Assembly (NCBI GenBank): GCA_903813345.2
Contig: CAIIXF020000004.1
Coordinates: forward strand, 22,073,985 to 22,137,984
Direction: 5' to 3'
From: Owenia fusiformis
Taxonomy: Eukaryota > Annelida > Polychaeta > Sabellida > Oweniidae
DNA: 64,000 nt
The notes under the pieces are model-generated. The model worked only from the letters and a program-made list of their open reading frames with translations, made no database searches and was not told where the DNA came from. The first letter of the stretch is position 1, and every line of letters begins with the position of its first letter. This document shows positions 14,286 to 25,300 of this stretch, one piece after another. The translations under genes were made by a program, and so were the position numbers.

Positions 14286-16235
14286 TAGTGAATAAGAGTG
14301 AAAATAGCAAGAAATAAAGTAAACAGATGTGGAGTCAACGATCTTAATTTTATAGAAATGCAAGAAAATCAGACATTTTATTCAAATTTTAGAGAGAAAA
14401 GAGTGAAATCAGCAAAGAATAAAGTAAACAGACATAATTCAAATTTTAGAGAGAAAAGAGTGAAATCAGCCAGGAACCAGAACAATGGCAACACCAAAGC
14501 GTAGCGAATCCCATCGAACAGAAATGCCTGGCATTTTTACAAACGAAGCGCAAATATCATAAATCAACACACCAGAAAGGCCACCATTTTCAAAATGGTT
14601 GCTCACTAGCCAAGTTGTCATCAGAAGAAATAATATGCTTTTAAGTAGCCACCTCTAAAATTTTTGAAAAATCGCACACGTACTTGTAAAACAACACACA
14701 TAAAAATGGTGGCCATTTTTCAAAATGGCCAACTACTCCCCAAAGTTTTATTAGACAATGTGCCATGCTTAAAGTATTCACATATCAAATATGAACAAAT
14801 TCTCTCTACTACTTTTCGAGTTATAGTAAAATACGTTAAAATAGCACCATTTTTCAAAATGGCCACCTTCTACCAAAAGTGTCATTAGAAATAGACAGTG
14901 TGCCATGCTTACAGTATTCACATACCAAATATGAACAGAATCGCTCCACTACTTTTCGAGTTATAGTAAAATGGCGGCCATTTTTCAAAATTTTTTTCAA
15001 AATGGCCGCCTTCTACTAAAAGTGGCATAGGACAGTGTGCCATGCTTATAGTATTCACATACCAAATATGAACAAAATCGCTCCACTACTTTTCGAGTTA
15101 TAGTAAAATACGTTAAAATGGCAGCCATTTTTCAAATGGCCGCCTTCTACCAAAAGTGTCTTTAGACAGTGTGCAATGCTTATAGTATTCACATTCCAAA
15201 TATGAACAAAATCGCTCCACTATTTTTTGAGTTACAGCAAAAATCGTAAAATGACGAGTAAAGGCCGCCATTTTTCAAGATGGCTGCCATGTGCTTCTTT
15301 AATATCTACATTTGTAGCATTATTAATGTTCTTTATAATTTTTTTACATTTAAAACATATTACTATTATAGTTTTACATATTGCACCTAAATTAATGTAA
15401 AATCGTCACTAAAATGGCGGCCATTTTGAAATTAGTGGCCATTTTGAAAATCGGCTTTCGAGCAGAACTTCTACTCCCATAGGGTATATGTGTACAAAAT
15501 ATGAACAAAATCGGGCCAACGGTATTTGAGTTATTGCCCGGACAGACGGATGGACGGACAGACGGACGGACGGACGGACGGAGGCGTTCCCTATATCCCT
15601 CCGAACTTCGTTCGATGGGATAATAAAGTAAACAGATGTGGAGTCAACGCTCTTAATTGTACAGAAATGCAAGAAAATCAGACACTTCATTCAAATTTTA
15701 GAGAGAAAAGAGTGAAATCAACAAGGAATAAAGTAAACAGATGTGGAGTCAACATTCTAAATTTTATAGAAATGCAAGAAAATCAGACACTTCATTCAAA
15801 TTTTAGAGAGAAAAGATCGGAATCAGCAAGGAATAAAGTAAACAGATGTGGAGTCAACGCTCTTAATTGTATAGAAATGCAAGAAAATCAGACACTTCAT
15901 TCAAATTTTAGAGAGAAAAGAGTGAAATCAGCAAGGAATAAAGTAAACAGATGTGGAGTCAACGCTCTTAATTGTATAGAAATGCAAGAAAATCAGACAC
16001 TTCATTCAAATTTTAGAGAGAAAAGATCGGAATCAGCAAGGAATAAAGTAAACAGGTGTGGAGTCAACGCTCTTAATTTTATAGAAATGCAAGAAAATCA
16101 GACACTTCATTCAAATTTTAGAGAGAAAAGAGTGAAAATAGCAAGGAATAAAGTAAACAGACATGAAGTCAACACTCTTAATTGTATAGAAATGTCAAGG
16201 AATCAGACAGTTCACTCAAATAGAGATATTATGTG
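14286..16235. repeat. 105-bp satellite array, interrupted by repeat R
   Basis: Units of 105 bases containing AATAAAGTAAACAGATGTGG, ATAGAAATGCAAGAAAATCA and AATTTTAGAGAGAAAAGAG. Partial units lie at 14286-14478 and about six units at 15623-16235. Since 105 is divisible by 3 and the unit has no stop in one + frame, the array is open as a 35-residue repeat; I see no evidence it is a gene. A single diverged copy is at about 34930-35030. Confidence 0.85.
14480..15622. mobile_element. Repeat R, copy 2, inserted in the 105-bp array
   Basis: Begins near ACCAGAACAATGGCAACACC and AATCCCATCGAACAG, and ends CGAACTTCGTTCGATGGGAT. The array resumes immediately at 15623. The interior has four to five tandem modules with AAAATGGCGGCCATTTTTCA, and a run of GACGGACGG units at 15545-15585 near the right end. 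Non-coding. Confidence 0.75.
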
Positions 16236-16933
16236 AATTGGCAGAACCATTATGACCATTTCAGCACTGGTACTATCTTATCTCCCACCCTTTGTATTCA
16301 ATCTATTACAATGCTTTTAAAACTCAAGATTTTTCTGTGGAATTCTAATAATTTCATAATAATTCCAATCCCCATGGGGTGAGAGGAAAGGAGTGGCATT
16401 TTTTCTAATTTTTTTCTTTGGACCATAGTTCATATTCATGTTTGTAGACGCTTTTCCTCTGCGACCCCATATTCCATATTCCTTCTATCAATTTCCTCAT
16501 ATTTCTTCATATTCCATAATTTCTACTTTAATATAATATTCAATATTTTTCCTTTTATATTTTATACCAGAATATAATCCAGAATATATTCTTCCCAATC
16601 TGATTGGCTGTCGCAACACTGCAACAGAAATCATGTATAAGTCATTGCGCATAATTAGATCACGTGATTCAGTTTAATTGGGCGCTTCCAAATTAGTTAT
16701 AGCAGGGGGAAGAAGGAGGTACGGATTCTGGACACCTGCTTAGGAGGATGAAGGAATGCAGACTTTCCAAGACTGGCTGGGAAAAGTGTTAACAAAGTCA
16801 AACTACTAGAAACAGAACCAAAGGGTTCCATGAAAACAGTATGGTAACATACTATAAATGTATGGTACAGTACAGCGATTTCAGAGTGCAGATTGGGGGT
16901 GTACCTTAAAAGTGTTTCTATGGCAGCATCATA
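16236..16933. other. Gene-free stretch
   Basis: AT-rich with a pyrimidine-rich patch of TTCCATAT/TTCCTCAT phrases around 16465-16560. No supported feature. Confidence 0.5.
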
Positions 16934-17162
16934 AGGGTGGCTCAAAATATTTTTTTTTGGAAATGTTATGCTCCCTACGTGAATCGAGTTGCATTTTGGG
17001 GTAAATATCACCTGTGATTTTTTTCAAATTTTTTAGTCAACTTTTAGGGGTCCCCCACAGCCTTTGAAATTTGCCCATTGGCTTAACATTAGTGGGCGTC
17101 GCCCGATATCATACTTTGTAGAAGCATAACATTTCCAAAAAAAAATTATTATGAGCCACCCT
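16934..17162. mobile_element. Foldback MITE (AGGGTGGCTCA ends)
   Basis: AGGGTGGCTCAAAAT at the left pairs with its complement at the right. The pairing continues through the T8-9/A9 tract and GGAAATGTTATGCT. The centre carries GGGCGTCGCCC. Non-coding. Confidence 0.75.
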
Positions 17163-17844
17163 AAGCTTCATGTGAGCTTATTAAGATCAAATTGACATTA
17201 AAACTGTATATTCATTTGTCTTATTCAGAGATAGCACCTAATCTGACTTTACATATCTATTTATCTACAAACTAAACTGCTCAAGTACTTGACATTTTGC
17301 ATGACACCAAACATAGATACATAGTTACATATATCATAAATCTAGACCTTTACCCCCCAATAAAATGTAATCAAATTTTAAATAGAGCCATATATTCTTT
17401 TAAAATTTTGAAACGAAGATGAAAATATGATTTTTTGCTATAATTTGTGATTTGGAAAAAACAACCATGTACAAAAGGTTCAAAAACCATGGTTACCTAA
17501 CATAGATTGTCAACATTGACTTTAACCACTCAATAAAATATTAATATGCTCAATTTTTATGCCTTGGCCAAAAGCTATATTCTAATAAAATTCTAGAATG
17601 TTAATTGAATTTTTTAAAAGTATAACTGAACTATTCAAGGATGGGTCAATTGAAGAAAACATAAGACCCTCACCAACCTTAATGAGATAGAAGAGTTCTT
17701 ATAATGGTTAAGCGTAAGAGAGACCTTACCCTTTCAGAGCTAAGATAAATATTCCTGTTTTGTAGCAAATGACCCTATTAACATTGTGCATGCAACAGAG
17801 AATACAATTTCATCCTTGTGAACACTTCCCATCATTGTGAGCAC
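17163..17844. other. Gene-free stretch
   Basis: No exon or element boundary recognised. Confidence 0.5.
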
Positions 17845-19386
17845 ACTTTATAATAGTTTTGTTTTCTTACCTTGATTTGCTAATAGTTGCTTGACTACCA
17901 ACAACCCCCAACTCTTACCCCTAACATTTTATAACAGTTTTGTTTTCTTACCTTGATTAGCTACAGAGATCACGGTAGACGTTCGCCATTCGCCAATCGC
18001 AAATTTTCAAAAGAGGTGGCGAAAAATATGTAAAGGTATTTCGCAGTTATGGCGAATTAGAGGTGTCACGGTTTCCCGATATTGGACCGAATTTCGGTCC
18101 AGATGCTTCGGTTCGGGACATGAGACAGAAAGGGTTAATATCGGTACATAGATTCTTTCCCTAAAATGCATAAAAACGTGTATAAATAGCGAGGAACACC
18201 TCCGATTTCGTTCTGAAAAATTAAATATTTTCACTTACCTCGTACCTAGATTACACTTCTTTGCATTGAAAAGTGTTATTAACGGACCCGCGATTTCAGG
18301 TAGATGGTAATGCTTGTTCGTAAATTTCTTCACCGTCGTTCGCAAATCGAGTGCATTATCAGTATGCCGGATGTAGGAGAGAAATTGAAAAATCGAGCCG
18401 GCATTTAAGTCGAAAAAGTCGGCAGTTTGGAAGTATTTTGGGACTCCGATATCACAAGGTAAACGAATTGGTGATACTACACCGTGCAGACTATGTAAAA
18501 TGCCGATCACATTCGCGGCAGATGCTTTACATTCAATTTTAATTGACGTTTTTTTATTTCTGAATATGATTTTGAAAAGTGAAACTGAAAGTGAAACTGT
18601 CATCATCAGACATTGCATCATTTTTAATGTTCCCTTTTTTACAGTTTTTCAAAATGGCTAATTCATATTTTGGTTGGCGAAAATTTTTTTGGAAGATTTA
18701 GCCACAATGGCTAACAAGTTTTTTCAACTATCGTGATCTCTGATTAGCTAATAGTTGCTTGACTACCAACAACCCCCATCTCTTACCCCTAACATTTTAT
18801 AACAGTTTTGTTTTCTTACCTTGATTAGCTAATAGTTGCTTGACTACCAACAACCCCTATCTCTTACCCCTAACATATTATAACAGTTTTGTTTTCTTAC
18901 CTTAATTTGCTAATAGTTGCTTGACTACCAACAACCCCTATCTCTTACCCCTAACATATTATAACAGTTTTGTTTTCTTACCTTAATTTGCTAATAGTTG
19001 CTTGACTACCAACAACCCCTATCTCTTACCCCTAACATATTATAACAGTTTTGTTTTCTTACCTTAATTTGCTAATAGTTGCTTGACTACCAACAACCCC
19101 CAACTCTCACCCCTAACATTTTATAACAGTTTTGCTTTCTTACCTTGATTTGCTAATAGTTGCTTGACTACCAACAATCCACAACTCTTACCCCTAACAT
19201 TTTATAACAGTTTTGTTTTGTTACCTTAATTTGCTAATAGTTGCTTGACTACCAACAATCCACAACTCTTACCCCTAACATTTTATAACAGTTTTGTTTT
19301 GTTACCTTAATTTGCTAATAGTTGCTTGACTACCAATAACCCCCAACTCTTACCCCTAACATTTTATAACAGTTTTGTTTTCTTAC
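17845..19386. repeat. 81-bp minisatellite seeded on the end of the last profilin coding exon
   Basis: About nine units of 81 bases, interrupted at 17964-18742 by a hAT element. On the - strand each unit contains TCAAGCAACTATTAG, the last codons and stop of profilin (S-N-Y-stop). This is followed by CAAATCAAG then GTAAGA, a good 5' splice-site match. In the copies the segment is preceded by GTTGTTGGTAG, an acceptor-like AG. The unit closest to the gene merges with the authentic exon end at 19387-19410. Confidence 0.9.
17964..18742. mobile_element. hAT-type non-autonomous transposon in the profilin array
   Basis: Ends CAGAGATCACGGTAG and CTATCGTGATCTCTG are inverted copies with one difference. 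The 8-bp ATTAGCTA is duplicated at 17956-17963 and 18743-18750, the hAT signature. The interior repeats GGCGAA-type phrases near both ends. A 128-codon - strand frame at 18235-18621 resembles no transposase known to me. Removing the element restores the array unit. Confidence 0.9.
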
Positions 19387-19395
19387 CTTGATTTG

Positions 19396-22300
19396 CTAAT
19401 AGTTGCTTGAAATTAAGTAATCTGCTATTTTAGTGGTTGCAGTGTTGCAAGCGCCTGGTTGCATTTTATCATTGTATACTGCTATGACAATACCTGAAAT
19501 AAAAAAAGCAGGTTTGATTTTTTTTGTATTTTCAACAGTGGGTGGGTAGGGTATTGCTTAACATCTGGGCAGAGCACACAGATATGTCACACCTACCCAA
19601 AATCGAAAAATTCAAAACTACAAATATGCGAATATAAAAATTAGTTAAGAAATATTTAATCTTCAAAATTATCATATGCACAAAATTTTTGAGACACCCT
19701 GCATGATAAAATTAAAATTAAATTAAAACTAATTAGACCCCTGGACAATTATGATGGAGAAAAACTACACATGGCCATGGTTTTTTCTATTCTACCCCAT
19801 CTTTGAAAATTTGGAAAAAATTGCAGAAACTATAGTTTCGGCAGATTTCCCCAATGTGACAAAATACAAATAGTACTTGTTAATCTAGTGAAGAAAGAAT
19901 ATGTATGTAATTTACATAGTAGCTAGTTGAAGTTAATATAACAACACACCAAAGCTGATGAATATTTAAAGCGGTTCTTCCTTTAAATGCCACAGTATCA
20001 TCTCAATGTTTCCAAACACAAAATTTCTGAAATTTTTCTGTAAAATAACGACATATAAATTTCCCATAGAAATTCAATAATTCTTAAACTATTTCAAGCA
20101 GGCCTATTTATCATACTAGACCAACTATTTATCATTTTATACTTTATCATAGTAGGCCTCTTTTTCATAGTAGGTCTATATATCATACTAGGACTATCAT
20201 AGTAGGCCTTTTTATCATAGTAGGCCTACATCACATGTGGCATTCCTCGGAATTATTTACATGCAACTGCTCTTAGCGCACAACATGGTTATGACTGTTA
20301 GTTTTAGTTTCGAATTTTGTTATTATGTTCACATTTTGTGATGATATTCAGCGAGCCTATTATTATAACAAAACTCAATGCTGATATTCTATCTCAAAAC
20401 TCACTGTGTACCTCAATAGTCAATACTCACATTTTACCTCAATAATCACAGTGTACCTCAATATTCACAGTATACCTCAATACTCACACTGAACAACAAT
20501 AACCCTCATTATACCTCAAAACATTCCACCTCAGTTCACAGTCCATCTCAATGCTCAAAATATACTTCAATACCCATATTCTACCTCAATACTCACATTT
20601 CACCTCAACACTCAAATTCCACTTCAATACTCAAATTCTGCTATAGTCTGAAAGCCTAGAGAGAGCCCTGCACTTCAATGTATTCCACTTCAATACTCAC
20701 ATTAAACCCAATACTTATATTCCACTTCAATACTCACATTAAACCCAATACTTATATTCCACTTCAATACTCACATTAAACCCAATACTTATATTCCACT
20801 TCAATACTCACATTTAACCCAATACTTATATTCCACTTCAATACTCACATTAAACCCAATACTCATATTCCACTTCAATACTCACATTAAACCCAATACT
20901 TATATTCCACTTCAATACTCACATTTAAACAAATACTTATATTCCACTTCAATACTAACATTAAACCCAATACACATATTCCACTTCAATACTCACATTT
21001 AACCCAATACTTATATTCCACTTCAATACTCACATTAAACCCAATACTCATATTCCACTTCAATACTCACATTAAACCCAATACTTATATTCCACTTCAA
21101 TACTCACATTTAACCCAATATTCATATTCCACTATATTCAATTGTAAGATTTAACACCAATATTCATATTCTACTTGAATAGTAAGATTTAACCCAATGC
21201 TTATATTCCACTTCAATACTCACATTTAATCCCAATACTCTTATTCCACCCTCAATACTCTTATTCCACCTCAATACTCCATTTAATACTAGCATTTAAC
21301 ACCATACTTGTATTCCACCTCAATACTCATACTCTGCCGCTTCAATACTAGAATTTAAACCATAATATTCTTATTCCACCTCAATACTCCACTTCAATAC
21401 TAGCATTTAACACCAATACTTGTATTCCACCTCAATACTCATATCCCACTTCAATACTAGCATTTAAAACCAACACATACTTGTATTCCACCTCAATACT
21501 CATACTCCACTTCAATACTAGAATTTAAACCATAATATTCTTATTCCACCTCAATACTCCACTTCAATACTAGCATTTAACACCAATACTTGTATTCCAC
21601 CTCAATACTCATATCCCACTTCAATACTAGCATTTAAAACCAATACATACTTGTATTCCACCTCAATACTCATATACTCCACTTCAATACTAGCATTTAA
21701 AACCAATACATACTTGTATGCCACCTCAATACTCATACTCCAATACTAGCATTTAACACAATACTTGTACTCCACCTCAATACTCATACTCCAATACTAG
21801 CATTTAACCCCATACTTGTATTCCACCTCAATACTCATATCCAACTTCAATACTAGCATTAAAAATCAATACATACTTGTATTCCACCTCAATACTCATA
21901 CTCCACTTCAATACTAGCATTAAACCCTAATATATTCTATCTCAATACTGCCAAATATTCACATTAAACTCAATACTCACACTGATCAAATACTCACATT
22001 AAACTCAATACTCACACTGATCAAATACTCACATTAAACTCAATACTCACACTGATCAAATATTCACATTAAACTCAATACTCACACTAATCAAATATTC
22101 ACATTAAACTCAATACTCACACTGATCAAATACTCACATTAAACTCAATACTCACACTGATCAAATACTCACATTAAACTCAATACTCACACTAATCAAA
22201 TATTCACATTAAACTCAATACTCACACTGATCAAATACTCACATTGTTTACATTTGGCTACAGAACACCCAGTATTTCCTTGTTTTCCAATGAGGACATT

Positions 22301-25300
22301 ATCATCTGCTTTTATAAACATGTATTTCTTTCCATTCAGGTGAATCCCAGTTGTTCGAAGAGTCTCAGGATTCGATACTGCTCCATTTAATGTTGCTACC
22401 TCTGCTTGACTACACTATAAACAATAACTGAGTATAAATATTGTGTTTGGTTGCCTTGGTGATACATCTTAAACTTCTGGTGATTCTTATGAACATACAT
22501 TGTCTATATGGTTGCCATGGTAAGATCATAATGGCATCACAATTAATTTGCATCCAGCTGATGTTCTTCCTGATCCATCTCAATTATCTATGGGGCTGAC
22601 ATCAGATTGATCAAGCTGACATCAGATCTATGAGCTGACATCAAAATTGTAAATGTTATAAACGACATCAAATAAGCATAGATTAGTGTACAATGAAGAA
22701 AAATAAACAACAGCACTGAGGAACAACCAAGAGTGTGTGAACATAGATGATTTGAAAAATCATAAATTGAGAGATTCAAATTGCCACCTCCAACTCCAGA
22801 GTTAGTCCGACAGCTTAGCATGCTTTAATCACAAGTAGTATCCATGCCCCAATGAATTTATTAATTGTAAGGAGCCTTTTCAGGCAAAATGCACATTCAC
22901 AGAGGCCCCTCTCCCATTCATTGCTCTTTGTACCGTGAGTTGATCATGGTATCAATAATTTGAGTGGGGTTTTATCATGCGAAACTCTTGCAAATTGTGA
23001 GCTGCGAATTGTATCTTTAGGCATGGAAACTACCCTTGTTTTAATGAATCAAATGAAACAGCCAGAACATAAGCTTTAAAAGTCCACTTCACGGAGCATC
23101 TGCTCAGTTTGAGTCATTCTAGAATCTGTGAAATAGACTGCCTCAGATGTGTACAAATTTAGTTGTGAATTAAGCCACAAAGCTAATATATTATCTGGTG
23201 AATAGACAATACATAAGTCAACAAATGGTACAAAATGAATGAAGCTGCCTAATACCATATTAGGGCATCCTCAGTATTCATTTAACCCATCTTATGCAAA
23301 TCATGCATGAAGCATCCATTCCTGTATCAGCACTGATCCTGTGACCTTAACCCTGCCATCTCATTGGCTAAATCAAAATCACATGATCTGGCTTTCGGTC
23401 ACATGACTCATACAACCACACTGATTGGATGAAATCAGTCATGTGACCGACAGATGATGACTTACATTGCTTGCACTTGCAAATTGTACATCCCCCTTGA
23501 CCCTTTTTCCCGATTATATATAACATTTCGTCAGGTGGGCCTCTTAAAAAGATATATTTTTCTCCTGCTAAGGACACGCCTGATGCCCTAAAGTTACCCC
23601 CTGCCCAATTATTAGCTAAAGCCGCAACCTCCGCTGGGGACACCTGAAAATCACATCAAAAATTAAAGACTGTCAATATAAACATGACACATCCCTTTTA
23701 AAAAATAATCTTCATTCCTCCAAAACTGTTGACACTTGAATCCATCCCTAATCTCTTATACGTCCTTGTTGTGCCTAAAATGTGAAAAGTTATCATTTAA
23801 GACAAACAATGAAGGTGTTTATGTCTGATGTCATCAATTTTCGTAAACCGAATCACATCTACAAGAGGTATAAAGGACCGGTATAAAGGTGGCTTGATCT
23901 CTAGTATTGCAAGCTAATATTCATGTCAGTTTATGGTTTACCTCTTGTTTTCTTGCTAATTGCACTTTCATTTCATGATGACTAAAATTAAATTTAAAAT
24001 AAAAAAGCAGTGAGCTAATAGTACAGATGTTCTGACTGGACGTTGCCTCTCATAAACAGCTGCTGCTTTAAATACAAATAAAAATCTGTTAACAAAAATG
24101 ATAACACATGTTTATGCAATCAAAGCAGTTGAAATCAATCAAAGAATCGACTGATATCAAATTATTAAATGATCATGATAACATGTCAGCACTATACAAT
24201 ATTTAAGTGCAAGATATGATAAAATTGATAAATCATTTCCTCTTTCAAAATATGTAATAAAATATGTATAATATGTGTATGTTCAAAATTAAACATTTAA
24301 GACACCAACTTCCCAACTTCCCATAAGCAACATTTCCCTATAGGGGAGGATATGGTATCTAAGTGAGGGGTGTTATATACTGTATATTTATTTTTTAATA
24401 TGGGCTTCAGCCCTTTGAACAGACTATCCAACCAAAATTGAATTCGATTAATTCATTTTATATTAAAAATCTCCCCCCTCCCAAACATCGGTGGTGCTAG
24501 GAGGAAATTGAAAGTGTTAATTATAGAGAGTATTTCATCAAATATTATCTGAACAAATAGTTTCCTTATTTGCTGAATCAATATGAATTATGACACCACT
24601 TGTCTAAGCCATTGTATTTCCTTGAATGTTACAAATATCATTGATCTCCCCAGCAAAATGGAAAAAACTAGAAACTGCACCCACCATGCACCCAACTCAA
24701 AGTGTACACTACTCTTAAACACCTTTACTTCACTTAATACGAAAATAAGGCGAAAAAACTTTTGTTACAGACAAAAATAGGTATTTTGTCATAGGCTTAC
24801 AAAGGTTAATTATTGTCAAAGACTAAAAGGGGTTTTGACATATAGACTTGTAAAGTTTAAACCTTAAGTATTTTGTCATAGGCCTGCAAAGGTTAATAAA
24901 TATTTTGTCATATACTTGAAGGGGTTAATTTATTTTGTCATGGACTTGAAAGGGTTAAAAAGTATTTTGTCATATTCCCAAGGGTTAATTAGTATCCTCT
25001 ATGGTATAAATGAGTCATCTCTGATTTCTTACTCATTGATAATGATCCATTTATTCAATTCAGTCTGATAAAGTAATTTAAGTACAGGTCAAAATGATAT
25101 TATATGTCTCATTACTGTACATTTAAAGCCATGTGGTACTGTTATTAAGCCCCCTTCTTTCTCAGAAAGGTTTATATCAAGTTCATCCTTCTTCAAAGAC
25201 CTTCATTTATGCTTAAATACTATATACTTGCTGCAAGGATGTATCTGGCTATGAATGAATGTATGAATGAAATGTCACCTGGTGTTGTGGGGTCTTGGAT

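Noticed and set aside
15526-16236. 236-codon frame with 35-residue repeats
   Set aside because: It starts in repeat R and runs through the 105-bp satellite. No promoter, splice signals or family resemblance.
18235-18621. 128-codon - strand frame inside the hAT element
   Set aside because: No transposase motif. The element is short and non-autonomous, so I treat it as chance.
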